Below are positions 16,280-24,848 of a DNA stretch of 64,000 bases, piece by piece. A program made the translations under genes and the position numbers. Source of the stretch: Balneola sp. EhC07 (GTDB lineage: Bacteria; Bacteroidota; Rhodothermia; Balneolales; Balneolaceae); assembly GCF_001650905.1 (NCBI RefSeq), contig NZ_LXYG01000017.1, forward strand, positions 62,001 to 126,000. Reading direction: 5' to 3'. The notes under the pieces are model-generated. The model searched no databases. It was given only the letters and a program-made list of their open reading frames with translations, and was not told the DNA's origin. The first letter of the stretch is position 1; each line of letters opens with the position of its first letter.

Positions 16280-16414
16280 CCAAACAATTGTAATTGAACG
16301 ATTTTGAATGAGACCAAAAGTCGACCTTCGGATACTTCCGAAAGTTGACCCCGATTTAAAAATCTAAACTTCCAACTTCAACTATTCAATTTTGATGAGT
16401 TTGTTCTTATTTCA

Positions 16415-16475
16415 AAATTTCGTTACTTCAAGAAAAACAAATACTCCGCACCGCTTAAACGCGGGGTTGTTATGT
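16415..16475 (+). repeat. Right half of an attC site opening cassette block 2
   Basis: CCGCTTAAACGCGGGG (16451-16466) and right core GTTATGT (16469-16475) are intact, and the preceding ATTTCGTTACTTCAAG matches the spacer of 17347-17469. No left core with TAACAAGCG exists in 16280-16414, so the left half has been lost. An imperfect hairpin near 16320-16345 lies in the same gap; I see nothing else there. Confidence 0.75.
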
Positions 16476-16485
16476 TGCTCTTTAA

Positions 16486-17334
16486 ATGAATAGATTCCCA
16501 ATGCATCTAAAGCCAATTCTAGTACTATTTCTTTGTTTTGGAATATCCTTGCTTAGTTGTTCACTCATGACAGGTCGCAATACTAAGTTTTTTAAGGAAA
16601 CTAAAGCTTACGAGTTAGCTAAAGCAGTTGAAAATGGAAATCTGAAAAAAACTGAACGCTTGGTTAAGAAGGATCCCTCTTTATTGGAGGTTACCAATCC
16701 AATAAGTGGATCTAATGTTCTTGCACTCTGTTTATACGTCGAACAGTTTGAGTCATTTGAAAAGTTACTCCAACTAGGAGCTGATCCCAATTTTACGAAT
16801 CCATATACCAATTACAGTATATTGATTAATTCAATCATGCCTTTTGGAAGTAGTTCAGAATGGATAAAGGATAACCGCTATGCTAAAACATTATTGGAAT
16901 ACGGAGCAGATCCAAATTATTCAGTTGATAAAGATTTTGTCAATGAGAAAGGACATTACATTTCGGCAACTTCTCCACTCATTAAAGCATCTAGCTTAAA
17001 TCTTGATCTTGTTAAACTTTTGGTTAGTCACGGTGCTAATCCTTATTCAAAGTTAATTGAGGATCAAAGAATCCCATTTGCTAGTTCCGTAAGTGCAAGC
17101 AAATTTGATATTATCAATTATTATATAGATTCATTGAATGTCGATGTTCTAAAACCAATGAGAGTAGTTGTGAGAAAACCAGAGAACATTGAAGTCACTT
17201 ACTATATTCAAGATTATATAAAACGGTTCATGTCATATAAGGAAGGATCTGAAGGATATAAAAAAAGGGAACAGCTAATATCTAAATTAGAAAACATGGG
17301 AGTAGATTTTGAAAACTACGAATATAAGCTTTAG
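16486..17334 (+). CDS. Cassette 11: ankyrin-repeat lipoprotein, 282 aa
   Basis: The signal segment ends LLSC, a lipobox. Ankyrin-type repeats follow, seen as ...LLQLGADPNFTNPYTN, TLLEYGADPNYSV and LVKLLVSHGANPYSK. Ankyrin repeats mediate protein contacts; the partner is unknown. The C-terminal 70 residues are charged and not repeat-like. Its cassette starts at GTTATGTTGC, complementary to GCAACATAAC in its own attC at 17344-17353. Confidence 0.82.
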   Translation: MNRFPMHLKPILVLFLCFGISLLSCSLMTGRNTKFFKETKAYELAKAVENGNLKKTERLVKKDPSLLEVTNPISGSNVLALCLYVEQFESFEKLLQLGADPNFTNPYTNYSILINSIMPFGSSSEWIKDNRYAKTLLEYGADPNYSVDKDFVNEKGHYISATSPLIKASSLNLDLVKLLVSHGANPYSKLIEDQRIPFASSVSASKFDIINYYIDSLNVDVLKPMRVVVRKPENIEVTYYIQDYIKRFMSYKEGSEGYKKREQLISKLENMGVDFENYEYKL

Positions 17335-17346
17335 TTCCTTTCCGCA

Positions 17347-17469
17347 ACATAACAAGGCGTTTTAAATCGGACGCGGATGGGGTTCGATCGAACTTGTTTG
17401 TGAGGAATTAATTTCGCTACTTCAAGGAAATCATAATCCCCGCGCCGCTTAAACGCGGGATCGTTATAC
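17347..17469 (+). repeat. attC site of cassette 11 (123 bp)
   Basis: Cores are ACATAAC (17347-17353) and GTTATAC (17463-17469). Arms GGCGTTTTAAATCGG and GCCGCTTAAACGC pair imperfectly. The spacer carries GGTTCGATCGAAC and ATTTCGCTACTTCAAGG, a third spacer type in this window. Confidence 0.8.
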
Positions 17470-17542
17470 CGACTGCAATAATGCATCTCGCTTCCAGTTC
17501 TCTTCAGTAATAAGTACATTCTGATAAACTAACTTATTTATT

Positions 17543-17776
17543 ATGATTACCAACCCCAAAGAAATTGAAACTTCGGCTTTGAACCTTGACAAAAAGAATA
17601 AAGCCCGTCTGGTTGATAAACTATTGCAAAGTATCCATGGTAAAATTGATCCTGAAATAGAACAGTCTTGGATTGATGAAGTTCAAAAGAGAAAGGAATC
17701 ACTTAAATCAGGAGACGCCTCCCTTCATTCTTCTAATGACGTTTTAAAAGAAGCCAGAAAACGTATTCAAAAGTGA
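17543..17776 (+). CDS. Cassette 12: addiction-module antitoxin (RelB-like, TIGR02574 type)
   Basis: The 77-aa protein includes IETSALNLDKKNKARLVDKL and LLQSI, then PEIEQSWIDEVQKR and a C-terminal basic helix. This is the layout of the 'putative addiction module component' family that pairs with RelE/ParE toxins. It is unrelated to the two Phd/YefM antitoxins of block 1. It overlaps the toxin gene by four bases. Confidence 0.85.
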   Translation: MITNPKEIETSALNLDKKNKARLVDKLLQSIHGKIDPEIEQSWIDEVQKRKESLKSGDASLHSSNDVLKEARKRIQK

Positions 17777-18063
17777 CTATTAAATTTCATTCAGAAGCCA
17801 GAAAAGAATTCTTTGAAACTTCCGAATATTATGAGGAACAGGTTGTTGGGCTTGGGGATGAATTTATTAATGAGGTAGTAAAAGTTTTAGATGTCGTTGA
17901 ACAACAACCTACATCCGGAACTAAAATCACTAAAACAGAACGAAGGTTTTTAGTTTCCCGCTTTCCATATGGAATCATCTATTCTGTGGAAGACGAGCTT
18001 ATTACCATATTTGCTGTTATGAATTTAAGACGAAAGCCCGGATACTGGGCATCTCGAACCTAA
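17773..18063 (+). CDS. Cassette 12: RelE/ParE-family toxin
   Basis: The 96-aa protein reads IKFHSEARKEFFETSEYYEE, then GLGDEFINEVVKVLDVVEQQP, RRFLVSRFPYGIIYSVEDEL and a C-terminal MNLRRKPGYWASR. This is the ParE-like toxin that commonly partners TIGR02574 antitoxins. The start is GTG at 17773, overlapping the antitoxin stop. The cassette's attC downstream is truncated. Confidence 0.88.
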   Translation: MTIKFHSEARKEFFETSEYYEEQVVGLGDEFINEVVKVLDVVEQQPTSGTKITKTERRFLVSRFPYGIIYSVEDELITIFAVMNLRRKPGYWASRT

Positions 18064-18071
18064 AACCGTGA

Positions 18072-18127
18072 GCATAACAAAGCGTTTTAAGATTACTCAG
18101 ATACCAGCCCCACAATTTTAACTTTCA
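18072..18127 (+). repeat. Truncated left half of an attC site closing block 2
   Basis: The left core GCATAAC (18072-18078) and arm AAAGCGTTTTAAG are followed by a spacer ending CAATTTTAACTTTCAG, as in the spacers of 668-793 and 5575-5702. The match stops at 18127, where the FG-GAP gene on the minus strand begins its last codons. The right half and right core are missing. The stop codon of that gene lies within the attC remnant. Confidence 0.7.
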
Positions 18128-19924
18128 GCGTTTATAAAAAAGAACCCCACCACCACGGGTACCCGATAAGAACTCCGCAACACCATCGCTATCAAGATCG
18201 GTGAAGTGTGGGCTTCCCAATTGCGTTGTACGCACGGTAAAAGGGAAGGCTTCTTTGGTGAATGCCGGATCTGTTGACGTTCCTGTATTCCTAAAAAAGA
18301 GATAGCCATCGATCTTGGTGCCTAAAAAGAGATCCAGATCTCCATCACTGTCAATATCATACAATGCCGGAGCACTGCGTTGCAAACTTTCAACTTCAGG
18401 AAAAACATCCGGTACGGAGATGAATTCAGGGGCTTTGTTTGTCCCTTCATTTCGAAAGAACTCAACTCCACCTCCCGACTGTCCGGCTATCAAATCCAGA
18501 TCGCCATCCGCATCAAGATCTCCCAAAGAGGGAACTGCATTACTTCCTCGTGGCAGATCGGCAGCATTTTCCTTAATCAACTCAAAGCCTGAACCGGTAT
18601 TTCGATAGAAATCCATTCCTCCTTTCCAGTTCCCAAGTATAAGATCCGCTTTTCCGTCTCCATCCAGATCACCCAACTCAGGAGCATAATGATAAGCCGC
18701 CGGCAATTCCAGACTGCCGCTCAAGTGAAACTCGGGAATCTGTTTGGTTCCACGATTCTCAAATTGATAAACAACCGAAGAGTTCCGGTTATCGGGATCG
18801 ATCTTATTGGATACCAACATATCCAGGTCTCCGTCCCCATCCAGATCACCGGTAGTTACAATGCTTTCGTCTCCGGTATCAATCATGGAAAGAAATTGTT
18901 CGGTTTGTAACTCAAAGCGATTATCCTGTTGCTCGAAAAAGTAGAAATTATCTGCCGTGGTTTCATTCGTGTTATAAGCGCCACCCAGTACACCCAGAAA
19001 CAGATCCATGTCTCCATCACCTTCCCAGTCTACCAATCCCGGCACATTATAACCGCTGGTCATGACCGGACTGGATGGTGGAAATGAACGTGGTTCGCCA
19101 ACAAATTGTGGATTGCTGCAACTGCCTGTGTTTTCTAAAAGAAGTATACTGGGTTCAAAGAAATCACCCCAAAAAATATCCTGATCACCGTCGTTGTCGA
19201 TATCGATGAAAGCCATCGTATTTGCTCCGTGGAGCGTACCAAATTGTTTCACGATCTCAATGTCCTGAAATCGTTTTGTGATAAGTTTAAAGAGAGGTGT
19301 GCCTTTCTCATCGCGTCCTTGAGATTCATAACGAGCGAGTGTTCCATCAAGGCTTCCAATGAAAAGGTCAGGCATGCCATCACAATCAATATCCGTAACG
19401 TTGGGAATATTCTGCCGATCCGAGAAGATCGGAGTTCCATTAATGTCTCGTAAGGAATCTGCAACCAATGTATAGCTGGCCATTTCAGCCGTTCCTTCAT
19501 TTCTGTAATAGCGAATGTAACTATATGGTTGTTCAGTCAACAAATCCATATCTCCGTCCTGATCCATATCTACAAACCGAAACCACTCACCAATATCCAA
19601 ACCCTTATAAGTATTGGTGATCCATTTCAAAGCTGATTTAGTTCCCGGTTCACGGTTTTCAAAAAACATTAATTCGGAAGAGTGTTCTTGCAAGAACAGG
19701 TCCGAATCGCCATCATTATCAATATCCACAAATTGCGGACGGGGCGTATTCAATCCACCTATAAATGGAAACTGAATTTGATTGCCTTCTTTATCGAATA
19801 CAAAAAATGGATCGATCTGCTGTTGATAGGTTTCTGCAGATTCTGACACGATCAGTTCTTTCTGTGCAGTACACGCGTTTATCAGAGTAATGATGAAAAC
19901 TGCTGAAAAGAAGTATTTCAGCAT
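18125..19924 (-). CDS. FG-GAP/VCBS-repeat lipoprotein
   Basis: The signal segment MLKYFFSAVFIITLINAC has a lipobox Cys. The mature protein is a chain of FG-GAP/VCBS repeats with Ca2+-binding signatures such as DIDNDGDSDLF, DLDGDGDLDML, DLDADGDLDLI and DIDSDGDLDLF, expected to fold into a beta-propeller at the cell surface. The start is the methionine before the signal segment; an ATG 30 bases upstream (19954) overlaps the preceding gene's stop and is an alternative. The final stop codon falls in attC-derived sequence. It is the last gene of a three-gene minus-strand cluster. Confidence 0.85.
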   Translation of the reverse strand: MLKYFFSAVFIITLINACTAQKELIVSESAETYQQQIDPFFVFDKEGNQIQFPFIGGLNTPRPQFVDIDNDGDSDLFLQEHSSELMFFENREPGTKSALKWITNTYKGLDIGEWFRFVDMDQDGDMDLLTEQPYSYIRYYRNEGTAEMASYTLVADSLRDINGTPIFSDRQNIPNVTDIDCDGMPDLFIGSLDGTLARYESQGRDEKGTPLFKLITKRFQDIEIVKQFGTLHGANTMAFIDIDNDGDQDIFWGDFFEPSILLLENTGSCSNPQFVGEPRSFPPSSPVMTSGYNVPGLVDWEGDGDMDLFLGVLGGAYNTNETTADNFYFFEQQDNRFELQTEQFLSMIDTGDESIVTTGDLDGDGDLDMLVSNKIDPDNRNSSVVYQFENRGTKQIPEFHLSGSLELPAAYHYAPELGDLDGDGKADLILGNWKGGMDFYRNTGSGFELIKENAADLPRGSNAVPSLGDLDADGDLDLIAGQSGGGVEFFRNEGTNKAPEFISVPDVFPEVESLQRSAPALYDIDSDGDLDLFLGTKIDGYLFFRNTGTSTDPAFTKEAFPFTVRTTQLGSPHFTDLDSDGVAEFLSGTRGGGVLFYKR

Positions 19925-19943
19925 CTTTAAAATATGGGATCCT

Positions 19944-21005
19944 TTATTGAACATTGGTTCCTATACCGGTGGCATTTTTGCCGACTTCAATCACTTTGAT
20001 GATCTCTTTGCTCTGAGTGTCGATAACCACCACTGTTCCAGGAGCATCTTCTGCCGTTACTCCTTCAGGCAAATAACCTCCGTTTCGATTGTTGTTGCTT
20101 ACATATAAAAATTTACCATCAGCAGATAGTGCAGCGCCGTGTGGTTGACTTAGTCCATTGCCTTTGATCACTGCATCTATTGCACGCTTTTTCATATCGA
20201 TCACTGTTACCGTGTTGGTGCCTTTATTTGCAAAGTATACAAACTGACCATCCGGGGAAAAAACGGGATGCCATGGTGCTGCATTCACAGCAATAGCCTC
20301 TTCCAGCGCCGGAGATACCGGGTTTGTAATATCAAATATCAATAATTTGCCTGTCATTTGGCCGGTTCCCACCATGGTTTTTTTATCCGTAGAGATCGCA
20401 AAATTTACCAGCATGTGATTCATACCTTCCAGATTTGTCAGCTCTGAATCAACTTCTTTAGAACTCACAGACAGAAACTGATTTGAAGACAAGCTCCCAA
20501 CAAAAATCCGATCGCTACCCGGTAACGTGGTTATAGCATGTGGTCGGGTAAAAAACAGATCCTTCTCGGATTCCAGACTCATATCACTGCGATTGATTAC
20601 TCCAAAACTTTGAGGAGGATTCACTGCACTCATTGATCGCCCTACATAAAGTATATCGCTGTCAGGATCCATCGTCATCAATCCCGGTACTTCTATTTCG
20701 GTTTCAGCTACCAGTTTATTATCTCTGTTAAACTTAAGGACTCTGTTTTCCCCAATCAGAGTTACATACCAGTGCGAACCATCCGCTTCTGCAATTACAT
20801 GATGTGGTTTGGCATTGGCGCTAAAACCCAGTTCTTGAAGATCAACGACCGCTACGATTTCGTGCGTATTATTATCAATCACGCTGATACTGGCCGAACC
20901 TTGATTACAGGTATAAATATATTGAGGGTTAGCTATCTGGCCTTTTACATAACCGGTCGATAAAAGGAATATTAATGCTAAACACGAGCCTAAAAATCTA
21001 CGCAT
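19944..21005 (-). CDS. YVTN/YncE-type beta-propeller protein, exported
   Basis: The 353-aa protein has a signal peptide (residues 1-22, ending VKGQ). It carries repeats such as YIYTCNQGSASISVIDNNTH, FVYFANKGTNTVTVID and LYVSNNNRNGGYL, the YVTN beta-propeller pattern of surface or periplasmic proteins. No catalytic residues are evident. It lies 89 bases downstream of the choice-of-anchor B gene, beyond a terminator, and is adjacent to the FG-GAP gene (overlapping if that gene uses the upstream start). A role in a shared surface complex is inferred only from clustering. Confidence 0.85.
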   Translation of the reverse strand: MRRFLGSCLALIFLLSTGYVKGQIANPQYIYTCNQGSASISVIDNNTHEIVAVVDLQELGFSANAKPHHVIAEADGSHWYVTLIGENRVLKFNRDNKLVAETEIEVPGLMTMDPDSDILYVGRSMSAVNPPQSFGVINRSDMSLESEKDLFFTRPHAITTLPGSDRIFVGSLSSNQFLSVSSKEVDSELTNLEGMNHMLVNFAISTDKKTMVGTGQMTGKLLIFDITNPVSPALEEAIAVNAAPWHPVFSPDGQFVYFANKGTNTVTVIDMKKRAIDAVIKGNGLSQPHGAALSADGKFLYVSNNNRNGGYLPEGVTAEDAPGTVVVIDTQSKEIIKVIEVGKNATGIGTNVQ

Positions 21006-21045
21006 GATTGGAATTTTCTCTGCTTATGATATTATTCTTATAAAA

Positions 21046-21084
21046 AAAGCAGCCCATCTGTATGATAAGATAGGCTGCTTTTGA
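21046..21084 (-). terminator. Bidirectional-looking hairpin terminator
   Basis: Arms AAAGCAGCC and GGCTGCTTT close a loop with partial pairing (CATCT/AGATA). On the minus strand the stem ends in a run of seven T, so it terminates the choice-of-anchor B gene just upstream. Confidence 0.75.
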
Positions 21085-21094
21085 AACGATTTAA

Positions 21095-23482
21095 TTACTG
21101 GCTGATTGCCTTAGCATTTGTATCCAGTACGAAAAGACCTTCACGACCACTGGTCATAATAACTAAACCACTTTTGAAGAATGGATAGTTACTCCAGGTT
21201 CCGGCAAAACCGGGTGCATCTTTAGAGAAAGGATCAGTATCGAAGTCTCCTACTTTTACAGGATTTGCAGGATCAGAAACATCAATCACCTGAAGCCCAC
21301 TTACATAATTAGACTGATACATTTTATCGTCTTTGATGTAAAGGTTGTGATCAGATGACGGGATCTCTACATAAAACTCTCTCAATAGTTGAGGATCATC
21401 CAGATCGGTCACGTCCCAAACCATTGTACGAGTACGCTCTACTGCTCCCATTAACTCATCAAGCTCATCATTCTGAAAGAAGTACTTATGATCTTCTGTC
21501 AACCAACCTTGATGAACATATCCATAATTAGGATAGGTAGCTGTAGAAAGAGCAACCGGATTTTGTTTGTCGGTTACATCAGCAATACTTACTGCGGTTT
21601 CATTTGCACCAAAGCAGATCTCGCTTCCCTGGTGATCTTCATCCGGGCCATTGTATATTACACACTGTGCATCATGCGAATAACCCGTACCACTTCTTCC
21701 TGTTGATGGATCAGAAAAACAACCTTCAAATTCAGGATTTGCCGGGTCTTGAATATTCAACATATGAAGACCGCCACCACAAGTGTTTCCACCTCCGCTG
21801 CTACCAACGATAAAGGCGTAACCGGTTTCTTCATTGATTACTACGTTATGAGCACTGTGAATACCTGTGTACAGAGCGGTTTCTTCTAACTGTAATGGTT
21901 CGCCATCAAATTCCCTTAGCTTAGTTAGATCCAGTATCTGCATTCCATGTTCTCCGGCGCCATCAGCTACGATATAAGCATGGTTTTTATATACCTTGAT
22001 ATCTCTCCAAACATTTGCACGAGAGCCTTCTGTCATAGGCAGGTTACCTACGTATACCGGATTACCGGGATCAGCAAGACTAACAAAAGAAGTTCCTTCA
22101 TTTCTTCCAACGAGTGCATATTCCACGCCGGTCTCAGGATCGGTCCATCCCCAAATGTCATTAACACGAACACCGCGTCCGCCACCAATATCACTTACAG
22201 GAAGGAAGGAGATCAAATCTACATTTTTACAACCAAATTGTTCAGCTTTCAAATCATCACACTGTACTCGTCGCCCCTTTACAGGTTCCAGCACAGAAGA
22301 TTCTTCTCCGATAATCATTTTAGAAGCCATCCAGTCACCTGAGCCTTTCTTCTCCATTATGACTGCAGAACCGGCACCATAATCTGCGCCGATCAATCCT
22401 ACTACTGCAATATTGCCATCCATAGCCATTGAGCCGGAGAAACCGTCGCCTGCTTCTTGTTCTCCAACAGGTAACTTGGAAGAACCTGTCCACGCACCAT
22501 TTTCATCCATCATAAACTGATAAATATTTCCGCTTGAGCCATTAGCTCCCGGAGCTCCTACCCAAACTTCATTTTCAGCAAATGCTACTGAAGCGCCAAA
22601 CTGATAACGTCTTTCAACATCAAATGCCGTCAGCAATCCGGAAGGACTCCATTCTCCATCTACATTTTCATATACAAAAACAGTTCCCATCGCATTGTTG
22701 TTGCGGGGAGCTCCTACCAAAATTCGATCTCCTTTTATAGCCAGAGAGGAACCAAAACGACTTTGCTCCTGAGCCTGATTACTGCTTAAGGTAGTAGCCA
22801 TTGTCCACTCACCGTCCATATTATTCATTACAAACACGGTGCCGCCCTCTCGTTTCGGAGCGCTTACTACAAGTTGATCACCATCAATAGCTAATGATGA
22901 TCCAAAATTAGCTGTAGAAGTATCCGGATTCATGATGTTGCTTTTCAACGCCCAAACACCGCCCGAAGAACGCTGGAAAACCATTACAGAGCCTTTTCCG
23001 TCTGCATAGCTTGGAGCGCCTACAAATGCATGATCGCCCGTCAATGCTACACTTGCACCTAATCCGCCGGCTGTAATATCATCGCCGAGTTTAAAATTAG
23101 CTTTTTGTGACCAGGTTCCGTCACGACCGCGTTCAAATATATATGCGGCTCCAATCCTGTCATTAGCGCTTGGTGCACCAATCAAAACGCGGTTTCCATC
23201 TGCTGACAGTGCAGAACCAAAATTATCACCAATTACACCGTCTTTGGCCATAACACGGGCCATTTGATCCCAGTTGTTACCTTTCTTACCAAAAATATAG
23301 ACGGTACCGGGTTGGTGAAAATTTGAAGGTTCGCCAACAAATACACGGCCGTCAGATACGTCAACGGCACGGGCAAAGCCTTGCATGGCTTCTAATGAAC
23401 CATCCGGCGTGGTTTGAGCTTGAATCATGGTCACAGGGACACATAACATTACTATTAAACTTAAAAGTGATATACGTTTCAT
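21095..23482 (-). CDS. Choice-of-anchor B family surface protein with FG-GAP-like N-half, 795 aa
   Basis: The signal peptide MKRISLLSLIVMLCVPV ends at QAQ. Residues about 25-390 are integrin-alpha-like FG-GAP repeats (AYIFERG, GSSLAIDGD..., FGASVAF). Residues about 415-795 are LVIVD-type repeats of the choice-of-anchor B domain (ALVGRNEGTSFVSLADPGNP, LQVIDVSDPANPVKVGDFD). The start at 23482 is preferred over an in-frame start 57 bases upstream because it places the signal peptide at the N-terminus. The protein is probably displayed or secreted. It heads the minus-strand propeller cluster. Confidence 0.85.
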   Translation of the reverse strand: MKRISLLSLIVMLCVPVTMIQAQTTPDGSLEAMQGFARAVDVSDGRVFVGEPSNFHQPGTVYIFGKKGNNWDQMARVMAKDGVIGDNFGSALSADGNRVLIGAPSANDRIGAAYIFERGRDGTWSQKANFKLGDDITAGGLGASVALTGDHAFVGAPSYADGKGSVMVFQRSSGGVWALKSNIMNPDTSTANFGSSLAIDGDQLVVSAPKREGGTVFVMNNMDGEWTMATTLSSNQAQEQSRFGSSLAIKGDRILVGAPRNNNAMGTVFVYENVDGEWSPSGLLTAFDVERRYQFGASVAFAENEVWVGAPGANGSSGNIYQFMMDENGAWTGSSKLPVGEQEAGDGFSGSMAMDGNIAVVGLIGADYGAGSAVIMEKKGSGDWMASKMIIGEESSVLEPVKGRRVQCDDLKAEQFGCKNVDLISFLPVSDIGGGRGVRVNDIWGWTDPETGVEYALVGRNEGTSFVSLADPGNPVYVGNLPMTEGSRANVWRDIKVYKNHAYIVADGAGEHGMQILDLTKLREFDGEPLQLEETALYTGIHSAHNVVINEETGYAFIVGSSGGGNTCGGGLHMLNIQDPANPEFEGCFSDPSTGRSGTGYSHDAQCVIYNGPDEDHQGSEICFGANETAVSIADVTDKQNPVALSTATYPNYGYVHQGWLTEDHKYFFQNDELDELMGAVERTRTMVWDVTDLDDPQLLREFYVEIPSSDHNLYIKDDKMYQSNYVSGLQVIDVSDPANPVKVGDFDTDPFSKDAPGFAGTWSNYPFFKSGLVIMTSGREGLFVLDTNAKAISQ

Positions 23483-23720
23483 GAGATTTATTTTATTTGC
23501 AGTGTAATACATTTTTACTCGGTGTTTTTGTAGGATCAAGCCGAGATAGAGTTCATTAGTATATTGAATTTATAGCGATTTTAAAACTTCGCAGAACCCG
23601 GGTGTTTCTATGTTTTCGTTATTTATTTGAAAAGAGAAATGGCATTTGAGCTCGCTAATCAAGAGTAATCTTGTGTACAATAAAATAAATGAGTTACTTC
23701 TATAAGAAACGTACACCTTC

Positions 23721-24512
23721 ATGAAACTTTACCTTCTCATATTTATTTTATTGCTTGGCTATTCTAATGCTAATGCGTGTTCTTGTGCAAGTTCATGGCA
23801 AGAAACAAATAACCACTATATAACATCTGATTTTGTTGGTAAAGTTACTATAAACCAAGTCTTCGATAGCCCTACCAAAGAATCCAAGACGTTCAAAATT
23901 GAAGTTAAAGCGGAAAAAGTATTCAAAGGAAATGAGGTTAGTACTCTTTATGTATACGGAAATCGGGGACATGGCATCCTTACATCGTGTGATCTTTATG
24001 TTGAGAAGGGTGAGGATTGGATTGTCTATGCTACTAAAAATAATGAAGGGAAATTAACTTTTGGATGGTGTAGCAACTCCAAGCCAATGGTAAAACCCTG
24101 GTTTAAGGGAAGGGCAAAACAGAACAGACAACAATCTATTAACCGTGAACTTGAAATGTTAGATTTTTTGTCTTCCCGGTTATCAAATTTAAAGAGAAGT
24201 TTTTCTGTCCAACCTGTTGGAACAAATATCTCTGACTATTTGAAAAAGTATGATGGAATTGAGCTGCCGCAAAACAGCTATTACCAATATTTAATAACAT
24301 TTGATAGAAATCTAAAGATACACAGCGTTAAGACACTCAAAGGAATCGATAATGAATTTGATGCCGGGTTTATAGATTTCTTAAAAAGTAAGGTTGAATG
24401 GATGGTTCCTTATAGTGACAAGCCTAAAACCAACTTCCAGCATGTGTTTGCCGTGTTTTATTATAATGACAAAGAAAATGAGACTCGGTTTTTAAGCTCT
24501 TTTGAACTTTAG
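23721..24512 (+). CDS. Secreted protein with NTR/TIMP-like N-domain, 263 aa
   Basis: After a signal peptide (about 1-19) the mature protein begins CSCAS, the N-terminal Cys-x-Cys typical of tissue-inhibitor-of-metalloproteinase/netrin-like domains. KVTINQVFD, KAEKVFKGNEVSTLYVYG and CDLYVEKGEDWIVYA fit the bacterial form of that fold. The C-terminal half (about 150-263) is an unrecognised domain ending in a beta-rich segment. In eukaryotes the domain inhibits proteases; the bacterial role is unknown. No attC flanks it. Confidence 0.65.
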   Translation: MKLYLLIFILLLGYSNANACSCASSWQETNNHYITSDFVGKVTINQVFDSPTKESKTFKIEVKAEKVFKGNEVSTLYVYGNRGHGILTSCDLYVEKGEDWIVYATKNNEGKLTFGWCSNSKPMVKPWFKGRAKQNRQQSINRELEMLDFLSSRLSNLKRSFSVQPVGTNISDYLKKYDGIELPQNSYYQYLITFDRNLKIHSVKTLKGIDNEFDAGFIDFLKSKVEWMVPYSDKPKTNFQHVFAVFYYNDKENETRFLSSFEL

Positions 24513-24601
24513 TATTAGCCGTCAATAATGCTCGCCAATAATTCTAAAGGTCGGAGTATTTGGACGTTGTTCGACGCCCTGAAATTTTAGTGAAGAATAT
24601 G

Positions 24602-24630
24602 GTCATCACGCGGCGAATGCCTGAGATCCG
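24602..24630 (+). repeat. GTCATC-type dispersed repeat
   Basis: GTCATCACGCGGCGAATGCC followed by TGAGATCCG matches, inverted, the element at 62622-62649 and resembles 62514-62541. Confidence 0.65.
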
Positions 24631-24652
24631 GATTGGTCTGACCCACTCTTGT

Positions 24653-24737
24653 TCTCTCCCTAACATTAGGGAGAGAGACTCTTTAAATAAATTTGGGATC
24701 TAGTTAAAAAGTCCCCTTCCCTTGTTTAAGGGAAGGG
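24653..24737. repeat. Two adjacent hairpins in the 24513-24848 gap
   Basis: The first hairpin has arms TCTCTCCCTAA/TTAGGGAGAGA (24653-24676). The second has arms CCCTTCCCTT/AAGGGAAGGG (24714-24737). Together with the GTCATC repeat they fill a 336-base stretch with no gene. They may be terminators or repeat remnants; there is no poly-T run after the first. Confidence 0.55.
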
Positions 24738-24812
24738 ACAGGGATGGGTTCGTCTTAGTACTTGTTTTATAAAGGTGGTTTGCTATCTTAAACTGATTTT
24801 AAACGAACGGAA

Positions 24813-24835
24813 GTTCGTGTATTATTATGTTAGTT
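24813..24835 (+). other. Left boundary of cassette block 3
   Basis: The crossover core GTTAGTT (24829-24835) is preceded by GTATTATTAT, resembling the ATAATATTAT before the cores at 224 and 3776. GTTAGTTTGC complements GCAAACTAAC at 25641-25650, the left attC end of the same cassette. Confidence 0.55.
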
Positions 24836-24848
24836 TGCTTTAACTTAT

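Noticed and set aside
21947-22382. Two + strand frames of about 130 codons
   Set aside because: They lie inside the minus-strand choice-of-anchor B gene, whose repeats are intact.
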